From Atriophallophorus winterbourni (Eukaryota > Platyhelminthes > Trematoda > Plagiorchiida > Microphallidae), in the NCBI GenBank assembly GCA_013407085.1, contig JACCGJ010001478.1, forward strand, positions 1 to 64,000: 64,000 nt of DNA, in the 5' to 3' direction. Below are positions 20,797-32,173 of this stretch, in pieces. Made by a program: the position numbers and the translations under genes. Positions within the stretch are counted from its first letter, which is position 1; each line of letters starts with the position of its first letter. Below the pieces are notes generated by a model. That model did no database searches and was not told where the DNA came from. It was given only the letters and a program-made list of their open reading frames with translations.

Positions 20797-23700
20797 TCAC
20801 TGGAAAGATGAAAAGAATTGTGTTAAGGTGTTCAAGGAAAGCCAAGTAAACGTTGGCGCATAAATTGCAAAGATACTCACCTCTTCTTCTGATTCCTGGA
20901 TCGCTCCCAAGTTTAATCGGCTTCGCCAAAATCGGCTCGGACTCCGAGGAATCATCTTTCAAAATAACGTAAAAAGTAGATGCTAAGTGAGATGTGAGGA
21001 GCAATCATAGCATTCTCTAATATGAAGTCCTTTGATATTGTTGTAAGTATAGGTTAGCTTAGCTGGATGAGTTCTCTAATTGCGAATGTTGATGAATCCA
21101 ATGTTATATAAAATATTTTCTTTTGAAAACAATTGGCCTGTCCTAGTAATCAAAGTTTTCGGGTATATTTCTTTTACAATTACATCAAATTAAAACTTAT
21201 GCTTGATTCGTACTTGACTTAAATCCTTATTCTTTAAACTATTGACTTTAACTCACTTTACGCGGAGAGCGAACCTGATTGACTCGGCATACGCGGAATC
21301 GGTTCTGTTTTGATGAGATCTACAAGTAGTTTGAAAATAATATTTTTTGAAGCAATGTACATCAATGTGCTCGTTAATTAATCACAAAAGTAAAAATGTG
21401 TGTATCAGGCTGGGCGATCGTTCAGAATTGCTATAATGCCATTAGTAGGCATAGCTACTTAATTCTTCTTAGTAGCATAAAATTATACAATTGTAGTCCT
21501 TGGAAATACAGTCGAATATCAAGGAAATATGAAAATGGATATTGCTGAAAACATTGTAATAATTTCCAACATATTATTGGCGCATCTGAAAGTAGCAATG
21601 TGAGTAGAAATTAGTGAAAAGTTTCTCGCTCGCGTTGGCAGTACATATTAGTGAAAATTCCGTAAAAATTCAAATATTCGTGTTGATTTCATACTCAGTG
21701 TCCGGAATCTCATGCATGCAAAGAGAGTGGTGAGTTAATATCATACTAACCCAGATCATTTAGATGCGTTTCGTGATTAGCAATGAGCGAATATATGTTG
21801 CTTCAATTCGTGGATATCTCCAAAAATGTTCGGATCAATAAATCATGCTGTTCACGAAAAGTGACTCACCAAATGTTCATTCACCGAATCCTGAGGTATC
21901 GTGCTAACGTCATTATTCTAAAAATCACAGTAAAGGTGTAAATTATTGCCATAGGTTGATTAAATATCAATATTTTACAATATTTGTACTTCAAATTAAA
22001 AGAACTTAAAACGATCTAACTATAATCTCGTGATGAATACACATTTTATGTAATTGAAAATAAAGTGTCTCGTTTGCATTAAAACAGGATTTCGCATAAA
22101 AACATTAGGAGCCAGAAAATTAACAATCACAGCAAACGAAACATTTTCACACTTACGGATGGACTGAGATTGGTCGCGATTGGGTTCTCAACCTGGAACG
22201 AATAAATGCGATTAGATATAAATAAGTAGCATGGTTATACGACATTGAGCTAGAAAGAGATGTAAATCTCCCGTTATTATAATAATATTAGTAATAGTAA
22301 TGAAATATTCGTGTGCAACTCCACACCTCACATGTTTAGAAAATAAGTTGTAAAGAATTCACACATCTATGTAAAATCTGTTTTCAAGTAACCCGCTACT
22401 TGTATCACGTTAATGCTTTCACAGTAATATGTCAAGGGTTATAACCTCCGTTTTGTAAGAACAATAAGAAACAGTATAAGGCTAATTGATCACAATCGGT
22501 TGCATGGTAAAATACTAGCTGTGTCCAGGGATGGAATCTTCGGCGATATGTTAGTTTCAGCGAGTGCCACGAAATGAAGCGTTACATCAACGGTGGTCTA
22601 CGGAGTCCATTATCATTATTACTACATTTAAAATCCCAAATTACAGTACATGCGTTTCTCTTGTCTGTTTTATCGTAAAAAAGCATATTAGTACATCACT
22701 ACCCAGCCAATAGAAATATTACTATGTTGATGTTGCGATAAAACAAAAAACTTACACATTTATTTATGTATTTTGAATGAACATAATTCTCAAAGATCTC
22801 TACAAGTGTTTCGATTAAATTTGGTAAGTAGAATAAAATTATTAAAATGCAAAATCAATAACCATTTTTACGCACCATTGTTTGCCCATCGCCAACCTGG
22901 TTGAATTGGCCCAATTGTTTCTCGGATTGTGTGAACTGTAAAATCAGGAACAATTATAATAAAGCGAACCGAAAAACAGTTAGAGAGCAACATATAGCCG
23001 AATATAAACTTGCATTAAGTGATCCGAGAACCGCTCGTACTATTAGCCGCAATCCCTCCTCATTCGAATGAGTTGATGGGAACTTGTAAACAGAAAAACA
23101 GTTAATATTGAGAGTATCGCGAAATTGAATATGAAACAATACAAATGAAAAACACTTAGTTAGTATTATAGTGGTAATCCTATTATTAATATCAGTCATA
23201 GAGTTAAATTTTGAATTAAATACGTGTTGTCAAAATTTGCCAAAAACGAGCGATTTTAGAAAAGACTGATTCTTCAACTGACCAATGTATGTTTAATACG
23301 GCGAGGTAGAGGAACACAAGTGAAAATTGAATGAATTTTAGTTTCGTAAAATCAATGCAGTTTAGTAAACTTTCAATGATACTAAATTTTGTACATTATT
23401 CTTAGCTTTGTTTATCATTTACATATTGTAGCCAAAAGATCTAGAAACGTTTCACGGATAACCTTGACCTAATCGAAGCAATCAAGCGCCGACTTGAAGC
23501 AACATGCCCTAAATTGAAACGGGCATTTCCCAGAACAAATTTTCGTAAGGTTAGGAACGTGGATCAGCATGATCATGCATAGGATACAACCTGATTGTTG
23601 AATACTGTTAACAAATTTCAATGTATTAAATATATGAGTTTGTCAAATTTTCACAAAATCATTTGCATTCAAATTGTCTTCCGACGATCGAAGTCCAAAT

Positions 23701-25010
23701 ATTTTTCTAGAGGATTAATTTATCTATGACGGGATTCTAATTAAAGTTATATTATCCATCGCCAAAGATGAACCATCGATAGGCACATAACATTCCTAAG
23801 CTTCTCATCATTTTTATATTGTTTGCGTTGTATCCAAAATAACAAAAACAGTCTGCCGTTTTTATACAATTAATACTTGAAAGTTGCTAAATGCCATATC
23901 CTGAATATTCAATTCACAAAATGATGCATCAAGCAAAGGAAAATAGTTTTACTGGCCAAGTTCAGTTTCATAATTGTAGCATGAGCCCACCGTACTCTTG
24001 CAGTGAACATCCTCGTTTAACATCAACCGAAGGTGGCCAACAGCAAAAGCAGATTGTTCTGCTAGTCGTACTTTGATCAAAGAGCATCTACTTTGAAGCG
24101 TATAAATCGGTCAAAAGCCTAAATAATCGTGTTGGGTGAGAAGTGTTCACTGAGTTGTCTTCACCAATATTTGTCAAGTATCCCTAAGTCATCTATTGCT
24201 GTAGCTACATTTGAAGGAGCGGAATAGTGTCGGACAAACAAGTAATCATGTGACCGTACATAATTATGAATAATATGATTATTCGTATTATGTGGATTTG
24301 AAATCAATTACAAATTGGACAGCACAAACGCATCGTCAATTATTAGCTCTATCTACCTTCAATTATTTAGGCTGAATTCATACTTATAGATGGATATTTT
24401 GAGCGTTTTTCAAAATTTGACTCACCGATGCAGGATCACGTCCACCGAAATGGTTCTCATTTGATTCAGTTGTATTCGATTGAAATCCCTGGTATAAAAA
24501 TACATAGGATCGCTATTCATTCAAGCCTTTTTAACGATAGTGTACACAAAACAATAAGATTAGAAAACGAGGCTTTTAGTTTAATGCATATTCTGTAACT
24601 CACAATTTTCTCGTGAACGTGTATCTGTTCAATATTGAACCGATTTTCCACGCACTGATTATTATGCATTGTGGACTGCGAATTAGATAAACGATTTGGA
24701 TGTATAACGCAGTAAATAGGCATGATGGCAAGTTTCGTATGAATGGAAGCGCACAAAAACTTACAAATGACGAATATCCAAGGCTGAAGTCGGATGCTTG
24801 GATAAATGGATTGGAATTTTGTGTTCCCTATGAAGGAAGACAGTTCACGAATATAAAAAGTAAGCGATGGCACGTTTACAAATGAATGAGTTAACAAACG
24901 TCGAATAGTTCAATATGGGTACACATGCTGGAATTTTGTATGTATGTATTTATATATGTATGCATGTAAGTAAGTAAGTAAGTGTGTAAGTAAGTAGGTA
25001 TGTATGCATG

Positions 25011-25044
<34 letters not shown>

Positions 25045-28000
25045 TGTATGTATGTATGTATGTATGTATGTATGTATGTATGTATGTATGTATGTATGTA
25101 CGTACGTACGTACGTATGTATGTATTTATATATGTATGTATGTGTAAAAATACCTAAATATATGCTTAGTGTGAGTATCTGTGTACGTATGCATCTCAAT
25201 ATGTATTTATAAATGTACATGTGTGTGTGCCATTATGTGTTTGGATGTATGTATGAATGGAAGCAGTTTTACTCTAGTTTTCTTATGGATTTCTTTTTGT
25301 AGGAACTTTAGATGCCGTGGATTAAGTGTGGCTTACTTGTGTTTGGTGGATATGTAGACGGTCTATATTAAAGCGGCAGATGATCGGACTCGTCTGAAAA
25401 TAGAATCAAAATGGTCGGAATGACTTCAGGGTAAATACTCTGTATCCTATGTGTTCTATACATACGTAGCTTGTTGGAAATGTTTTGAAATCTCTTGACA
25501 TTTATTAACACAACTATGCAATATGTGTTGCTCAATCACAGAATGACAAATTTATGTGTTGTGAGTAAAAATTTCATTTTGATTTATTACGATGTAACAA
25601 GCACTGAAGTGATTTTGTTAGGGATAGAATTAGTAAATTGGTTAAATACTCTGAATCATCGACTAACTGTTTGTGATTGAATGGTATTATTTACGTGATG
25701 CTGATGAGGGTTTGACGAAAGGCCCTAAAAAATTAAACAACAGTATTATTTAGCGATGAAGGATAGCTGAACCCGACAGGCAACGTGATGACTATTTGGA
25801 TGAATGCTGATTTGGCACATGGAAACACAGAACACAACTTAAATATCTCACCAAGTTAATTCATTTCGTATTTAATTGAAAAGTGTTCACCTCAAATCCT
25901 CTAAAATCATGTATTTATTTTACACTGAGAATATTCCTAAGAATATTAATGATATAAATGCCACTACATGATGAGTGCAAACTGCACGAAACCGGTCGTG
26001 GGGTGTGTGATGTAAATGTGCGATGTCGTTAAGATTAGCATGGTAAGACGTATTTCTCATATTCGATTTTTATGAATGGAACTAGAAATCTCCTTACCGA
26101 CTAACTTTCAGTCATAAATAGTAGTTGTCTGATACAGAAACGGAAAAAAGGTTTGCATATGAATAGATTCTGCAATGACAAAACAGACGTGCAGCAATTC
26201 GCAATTGTGTTTCAAAATATGTCTAGTTCTAAATATTGTGTGCGATTCATAACTTACCGTTTTTAGTGGTGATCCACTGGAGTTCGTTTGCATCTGCCCG
26301 ACGAAAAATCGATTCGTGGAGGCGTTACTCGTATTAGTAGGCAACGGGGAATTCGACGACATGTCCTACAAGATCAACAGGCGATTATCAGAGCTGGGAT
26401 GTGTCAAACGCAACTTCAGCATGTTTGTCTTATGCTGTTCTAATGTTTGCTAGTATGTAGGCAGAGACATTGTGAGAGTGAGGTTTAATTTTAATATTAT
26501 AAAAATTACTCCAGATCAGTTACATGTCGGTAAATAATGATGTAGACCTTTCTATCTAAAAGCTGCAGAATATGCACACCATTATGTTGGGAAATATACT
26601 CAACCGCATTTCGTTCACAATTTTGCGGCAAGAGCACCCCGATAAGTTTGGACAAAATAGTTACTCGCGAGTAGACTGTTGAATAAAAACATTTGGGGAA
26701 CAAATAGCATTGTAATGATTCTCAATTTTTTACGTGAGAGGAAGGCCCAATTGCGAAAGAGGAACTGCAAGCAAACCCTCGATAATAATTCTTTTAATAA
26801 AAATCGAGCACCTGACGGCTGGTAGCCAATTAATTAATTCTTTGAAACACAGATTTTTTATTCTGAATCGATGTTCATTGGTGAAAATGATATCCGTTGC
26901 CCATCCGCGCTCAAGTGTTAAAATCATAGGGATAGTGTTTCCTGTTTTTTATTAGGATAGTAAATTAGGAGGAAAATGTAACGTAATATGTCTGGATTAA
27001 TATACAACCTAAAGATAACAATAACAACACCATCAAGCCTTCCACAAATCATAACTAGTTTGCGCGTGGAAGGTTTAAGTAGCATCCAGAAATCATTATG
27101 AATATTTCGGTGAATGGTATGTTCAACGTTTGCTAGTTGAATTTTTAGTTCAGAAAACTATGTGAATTTCTTGATTACGTTTCGCATCTAAGTGCTTGTC
27201 GGTACCAGAACGCGTTGTAGATCTGCGACTTTTAGATTGGCTTAAGCAGACATATTAGCTTAATTTCAGAACACTATTCACACGCGAGTTGCGTAATTTG
27301 TTCAATCACCAAGGTGATCGTTGTTCAAGCGCATTTAACTCATATTGAGACCGATTGCGTAATCATGCTTTGTTCATGAATTTTTGACCCCCAAGATAAG
27401 CACTTAACTTTTAGTTGCCATGTTGATTGTGTCTAAAGAGAAAAACTTTATTTTTACACTAAATTGTGGGCGAAAAAAATGATTATAAATTTTTCCGGGT
27501 ATACGGGTTTAATGGTATAAAAGCGATGATCGAATCTCGCTTATTTTAATGGGTAAATTTTAAACTTCTTGTACTAACAAAAATGTGCGACCTACCGTTA
27601 TATAATGAATATAATTTTGGGAATAAGGTTTCACTAAGTTGAAACAATATTCTCTGCAAAATATTAGTTGAAATTAAAATGAGAAGGCTGTTTGCCGTCA
27701 TCTGTTGGAGACTGTAAGATCAGGTTCTGTGAGCCTTGATGCAGTTGCACAGTGGTTAGCTAAGGTGTACTTGTATGCCAGTGTTAAATAAGGTTATTTA
27801 AATGGTCCACGATTTTTAAAATATAGAATAACAAAATAAGTGGTCTATTATAAGCGCCTCAAGTGCTCGATCAATAATAACTTTCTGATTCTGTAAGAAC
27901 CCTATGTAATAGTGGCATTAAAATATAACTTTTTTACACGTATCCACAGATTCAAGGCTCACTGAACCGGATCTTAATGTCTGCACGTGATGAACAACTT

Positions 28001-28770
28001 TGTTCTATGCAAACGCCTATACACCAGTGGCATACTAGTACCAATTTACCATTGTTTCCAAGCTCACTGTACCTGATCTTAATCTCTCAGCATGATGACG
28101 GCAAACAGTCAGAAACCGGTAGCGGTTTGCAAATACGTTAATCCACACCTTATTTCAATCGAATGTTTGATAAACAGTTGCTTGACACGTTAGATGAACA
28201 TCCAAAGCCGCAGTGTTTGGTTAGGTATTGTCTTGTTTTGACTTGCATCTGAGTATTCCAATTGAGTAATTAAGTGGACATTAATTATTCTATATTTGTT
28301 AAAACAGAAGCAGTTCTCATCAGCGTCAGAGTAACTCTGATTAACATGTACGAAATCATTAAATTTAAACGTCAATATCAAATCATTTGGAATTTTTTAT
28401 ACCCAATAAACTACTACAACAACGCTTCGTCGAAATTCTTGCATGTTTTTCTTTACCTACATAATGCACATTGAAAAGCGACGATAACTTAGACAAATTA
28501 CAAACAATATGTGAACGATCATACGCTGGAATATACACCAGCTAATCAACAAAAGGCATTAAACTGACCAATTATTTTGTGCCATATTTAACACTCTTCT
28601 CATGCGTAATCAATAATTGTGGCGAGCTTATTCGACATAAATCATCCATACGATATCATTGGTTCACACGTTGATGAAATGAACTTATGTGTCAATATCG
28701 CAAAATCACTCACCGGAAAAATGTTAAAGTTTTGGTAGTTAAAGGAGGGCTCGTGTTGCTTCGAATGACA
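20797..28770 (-). CDS. Micro-exon gene-like locus, copy B (most complete)
   Basis: Exons on the minus strand: 28,770-28,714 (5' untranslated), 26,365-26,258 (108 bp, GAC then ATG), 25,393-25,337 (57), 24,827-24,765 (63), 24,675-24,604 (72), 24,488-24,426 (63), 22,192-22,157 (36), 21,890-21,870 (21), 20,955-20,881 (75), then 20,799 downward starting with TGA. Every internal exon is a multiple of three and phase 0 is the only frame open in all. The product would be about 164 residues, rich in Ser, Thr and Asn, with N-glycosylation-type sites and an acidic C-terminus. I see no signal peptide, membrane segment or known domain. Introns run from 81 bp to about 2.3 kb. The layout resembles flatworm micro-exon genes. 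An alternative acceptor near 20,983 would make the last coding exon 102 bp with a stop after seven codons. Confidence 0.6.
20881..20955 (-). other. Exon, 75 bp (last coding)
   Basis: The donor is GTGAGTATC in B and GTAAGTATC in A and C. The acceptor is TTTTGAAAG. A stronger acceptor (pyrimidine-rich, ending CACTTAG) lies exactly 27 bp upstream in all copies but brings a TGA into phase 0. In phase 0 the exon ends in Glu-Ser-Glu-Glu-Glu. The +1 frame is also open across the exon and beyond, so the frame choice here is less certain than elsewhere. Confidence 0.5.
21870..21890 (-). other. Micro-exon, 21 bp
   Basis: It is bounded by TACCTCAG and GTGAGTCAC. Only phase 0 is open in both B and A. 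The seven residues are D-S-V-N-E-H-L here and N-S-V-S-A-H-L in A and C, so three of seven differ while the splice sites are unchanged. Confidence 0.6.
22157..22192 (-). other. Micro-exon, 36 bp
   Basis: It lies between TTCGTTCCAG and GTAAGTGTG and encodes V-E-N-P-I-A-T-N-L-S-P-S in phase 0. Exon and nearby flanks are identical in A, B and C, unlike most of the unit. That may reflect gene conversion or constraint. Confidence 0.6.
24426..24488 (-). other. Exon, 63 bp, intact only in B
   Basis: The acceptor is TTTATACCAG and the donor GTGAGTC. There are 21 open codons in phase 0, including an Asn-Thr-Thr site. A and C lack the acceptor because of a deletion. Confidence 0.6.
24604..24675 (-). 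other. Exon, 72 bp, present only in B
   Basis: It has a strong acceptor (TTATCTAATTCGCAG) and donor GTGAGTTAC, and 24 open codons in phase 0. It is missing from A and C, where the LTR element and microsatellite stand. Confidence 0.6.
24765..24827 (-). other. Exon, 63 bp, present only in B
   Basis: The acceptor CTGTCTTCCTTCATAG has a clear pyrimidine tract, and the donor is GTAAGTTTT. There are 21 open codons in phase 0. The intron to the next exon is only 89 bp. It has no counterpart in A or C. Confidence 0.55.
24940..25143. repeat. (TATG)n microsatellite in unit B
   Basis: Mostly tatg, with a taag-type stretch at its left end and a short cgta run near 25,101. It corresponds to the paired tracts flanking the LTR element in A and C. 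Confidence 0.95.
25337..25393 (-). other. Exon, 57 bp
   Basis: The acceptor TTGATTCTATTTTCAG is close to ideal and the donor is GTAAGCC here (GTAAGTC in A and C). The exon sequence is identical in A (5,904-5,960), B and C (56,487-56,543). Only phase 0 is open. Confidence 0.65.
25961..26003 (+). ncRNA. Hammerhead motif in intron of unit B
   Basis: It reads CACTAC, ATGATGAG (first base changed from C), a five-base-pair helix II with AAC loop, CGAAA, CCGG, TC and GTGGGG. Apart from the first core base this is the most canonical arrangement in the window. Helix III is again the loop-free ACCGGU. Confidence 0.6.
26258..26365 (-). other. Exon, 108 bp, carries the start codon
   Basis: It begins GAC ATG directly after TTGTAG and ends ...AAAACG before GTAAGTTATG. 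The ATG is present in every one of the seven copies of this exon in the window, which supports it as the initiator. Residues after it are variable between copies, while N-x-S/T sites and S-G-S-P-L-K-T recur. Confidence 0.65.
28714..28770 (-). other. Putative 5' exon of the micro-exon locus, copy B
   Basis: The donor is GTGAGTGATTT. There is no in-frame ATG in the segment. The start site is inferred from the nearby TATA-like element and not observed. Confidence 0.4.
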
Positions 28771-28930
28771 CTGACTGTTAATGTCCCTCCTATGGCATTT
28801 TATCGGGGACAGGGCCAATCGACCTTGCATGCGAGAACAACCTTTGATCTCATTGGACAATTTACTGAAGCCACTGGCTCGAGGTTTGTTCTGACATCCT
28901 ATTGGTTTAACGAGGTCAAACGTGGCCAAC
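28771..28930 (-). promoter_or_regulatory. Candidate promoter, copy B
   Basis: CCAAT boxes on the minus strand lie at 28,901-28,905 and 28,852-28,856, with GATAAAAT at about 28,796-28,804. The local GC content exceeds that of neighbouring DNA. The arrangement is the same as in A and C (59,917-60,090). Confidence 0.35.
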
Positions 28931-29261
28931 CACTGAGCGGGATAAAGGTTTATTGAGGGGGGGGCACAACTGACAAGTGAATGCAATTTTTGTAAAAGTT
29001 TAATAATTGAATCTCGAGAAAAATCTTATTTTTATCAACCCGCAACCACTACTAAAAATTCAAGAATACCAGTATTTCCATAACATGTTTCAACGAACAA
29101 ACTAGAGTATCTTATCTCGCAAATTTGTGAAAACATGATCAAATTGATTGCACAGCATTCTTAATGAGCATGTCAAATGAATCAAGTAGCTGAAAATCGC
29201 ATACTGAATATGATACTTTCATAGATATTTAATAATTTAATTGTTATAAATATCGTCAATT

Positions 29262-31720
29262 CACCAGATCATATCAAAGCGCAGACTGTGACACGGATCA
29301 TTCACTGGTTTGTGCAAAACTGAAGCTTTCCGACACGAGATTTCACCGCACCAAATTGTCTGGTAAGCCTAGGATTGACGTCACCCGCATGTGCGAACCT
29401 AATCTAGCTGCGCGATTTGCAAAAGCCTTCACAGCCGAGTTCAGCAAGACAGCCCCACTTGAATCGGCTTCAGAAAACTGGGAATCGATTAAAAACAGCA
29501 TATGCCGAGTCGCACTTTCCACTTTCGGTCCGAAGAAAGCTCGAACGAGCGACTGGTTCGAAGCAAAAGCTTCTGAGATGAATCCTGTATTGGATGAGAA
29601 ACGGTCAGCATTCTTGAGGTTCAAAGGTATGCCAACAGATGAAAACTTACGACTTTTAAGAGCAGCCAGAAATAAGGTCCAACAGACTGCGAGGCGATGT
29701 GCAAATGACTACTGGACAGAAATTAGCCTTAGTATCCAAAAAGCTGCGGATACTGGAAATTTTCACGGCATGTATGATGGGATCAAGAGAGCCATTGGTC
29801 AAACAAACATAAAATGGCTCCCATTAAGTCTGTATCTGGTGACCCGATTGTGGACAAAACTCAGCAGATGGAAAGATGGGTAGAGCACTTCTCCTCCCTC
29901 TACTCTAGGGACAGTACGGTTTTACCACATGTATTTGCAAATTTCGAGCGGTTGCCGACTATTGAATATCTAGATACTCCCCCTACTCTTGATGAGCTCA
30001 ATAGAGCAATCGACCGCTTAGCGAATGGGAAGGCCCCTGGTGACGACGTAATTCCACCTGAGCTCATCAAATGCGGTAGAGCAGCATTATTACAACCGCT
30101 TCACCATTTGCTTCTTCAGTGCTGGCAGGAGGAGTGTGTCCCACAATAGATGCGAGACACAAAGATCATCACGCTATTCAAGAATAAAGGAGATAGAGGC
30201 GACTGCAACAATTACAGAGGAATCTCCCTTCTGAATGTTGTAGGCAAATTGTTTGCTAAAGTCTTACAGATCCGGCTGCAATTTTTAGCTGATAGAATTT
30301 ACTCCGAATCTCAATGTGGCTTTCGCAAGGGAAGATCGACCGTTGACATGATCTTCTCCCTAAGACAACTTCAAGAAAAGTGTCGGGAAAAGCGTATGCC
30401 ATTATACGCTGTTTTTATTGATTTAACGAAGGCATTCGACTACGTCAGCAGGGAGGGTCTTTTCAAAATGCTTGATTTGATAGGCTGCCCACCAAGACTG
30501 CTAAAGCTCGTTATTTCGTTCCACTCAGGCATGAAGGGCTCAGTCCATTTTAACGGTTTCAGCTCAGAAGTCTTTGAAATTCGCCGAGGCGTCAAACAAG
30601 TGTGTGTTCTGGCTCCCACGCTGTTCGGCATTTTCTTTGCTCTACTTCTGAAGTACGCTTTCAGGACGAGAACAGAAGGTATTTACTTACGCACGCGAAA
30701 TGATGGCAAGCTTTTCAACCTAAACCGGTTGAGAGCACAAACCAAGGCACGAAATGTGCTAATCCGTGACCTGCTTTTTGCCGACGATGCAGCCTTTATT
30801 GCTCACTCCCAGGAGCACCTTCAGTCTCTAATGGACTGTTTTTCGTCGGCATGCAAAGACTTTGGTCTAACAATTAGCATGAGCAAGACCAAAGTCCTTA
30901 GCCAAGGGACTGTATCGCCTCCCATCATAACTGTTGGAAACTGTCAGCTTGAATCAGTACATCCGTTCACATACCTTGGTTCAACCATTGCGGATAACCT
31001 CTCGCTAGACACGGAGATTGATAAGCGAATTGGCAGAGCAGCTGTCATTCTGTCCCGTTTGAACTCTCGTGTTGGGGGTAACCGCAAGCTGACTGTAAAG
31101 ACGAAAATGATGGTGTACAGCGCGTGCGTACTGAACGCTTTACTGTACGGCAGTGAAACCTGGACCACCCACGCAAGACACGAACGGAAGCTGAATGCTT
31201 TCCATCTAAGAAGCATCCGTCGTATCTTGAACATATCGTGGATGGACAGAGTGACTAATGCTGAAGTGCTTTTACTAAAGCTGGTCTCCATCAGAGCCTT
31301 GTCCTCTATTGTCGACAGCGCCGCCTGCTCTGGCCTTTGGTCATGTCTATAGATGGAAAATGGTCGTATTCCGAAAGATCTTACTCTATGGGTGAGTTGC
31401 AACTAGGAATCGAACCATTGGGCAGACCGCACTTGCGGTCAAAGAAAGACAGTTTGTAAAGAGTATGAAAGCTCGGTGGCATTGACCCGGCGAGTTGGGA
31501 AGAACTTGCTCTCGACCGCCACTTGGAGGCACTGTGTAAAGCGTCGTCTGCATGCTGGGGAGGAGCAGATACAGCTCTTGGCAGCTGAACGCAGATCACG
31601 CCGCCGACGTGCAACTAACGCAATACAACCGAGTTCTGACTATCGTTGCCAGCGCTGCGGGAGAGATTGTTCCTCCCGAATCGGACTGTTTAGTCACTCA
31701 AAAAGCTGCAAAATTTGAAC
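29262..31720 (+). pseudogene. LINE endonuclease end, RT and C-terminal domain
   Basis: Endonuclease tail and linker lie at 29,262-29,883, a pre-RT segment at 29,814-30,149, RT and thumb at 30,150-31,352, and the C-terminal finger in the frame ending at 31,718. RT motifs include Q-C-G-F-R-K-G-R-S-T, D-L-T-K-A-F-D-Y, G-V-K-Q-V-C-V-L-A-P-T and F-A-D-D-A-A. Breaks lie near 29,815, 30,149 (an in-frame stop just before the Met-Arg-Asp-Thr-Lys segment) and 31,275-31,480. Confidence 0.85.
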
Positions 31721-31777
31721 TTTCACGCGTTTGTGATGTACATCCATGGTCGACATCGACCGAAGGAGGCCAACAAC
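29262..31777 (+). mobile_element. LINE copy 3, 5'-truncated, in unit B
   Basis: The 10-bp duplication atcgtcaatt flanks it (29,252-29,261 and 31,778-31,787). Units A and C have the empty site there. The element starts within the endonuclease and ends gaaggaggccaacaac. It is on the opposite strand to copies 1 and 2 and its RT frame is the longest intact one in the window, so it is probably a younger, independent insertion. Confidence 0.9.
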
Positions 31778-32173
31778 ATCGTCAATTAGGCATACATTCT
31801 ACTTCACTAAAGCTATTTTAACGGTCAAAATATCCGTACAGAATTATAAAAAATACATGATTTTTTATTATCGGTAAATTTGCAAACGTTAAGCTTTTTT
31901 GATCGAAATTATGAGATGATTGATTTGAAAATCGATCAAGTGAATCACGTGAGGCGTCACGATGAGGAAATATTATGAAATTTTGTCGAACGGAGAGTGT
32001 GGAAGGACAATCAGTGTTGCAAGAGATTTTCGATTAACAAAACGGTATGAAACCGATCGTGTAGAGGGCTGTTCGGTTAAACTCGATACCAGAAATATCA
32101 ACTATTTACAACAGCTACATTTTGTGGCCCACTTTAATGGCAGTCAAAACAAAAATGCTGATTCGCACTGGTA

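Noticed and set aside
20702..21004. 100-codon minus-strand frame through exon and intron of unit B
   Set aside because: It uses phase 1, which is closed in the 21-, 36-, 57-, 72- and 108-bp exons, and it begins without an ATG. It may be chance, though it is notably open.
25700..25725. CTGATGAG followed by GAAA, resembling a hammerhead core
   Set aside because: The bases between them (ggtttgac) cannot form helix II, and no helix I partner is visible.
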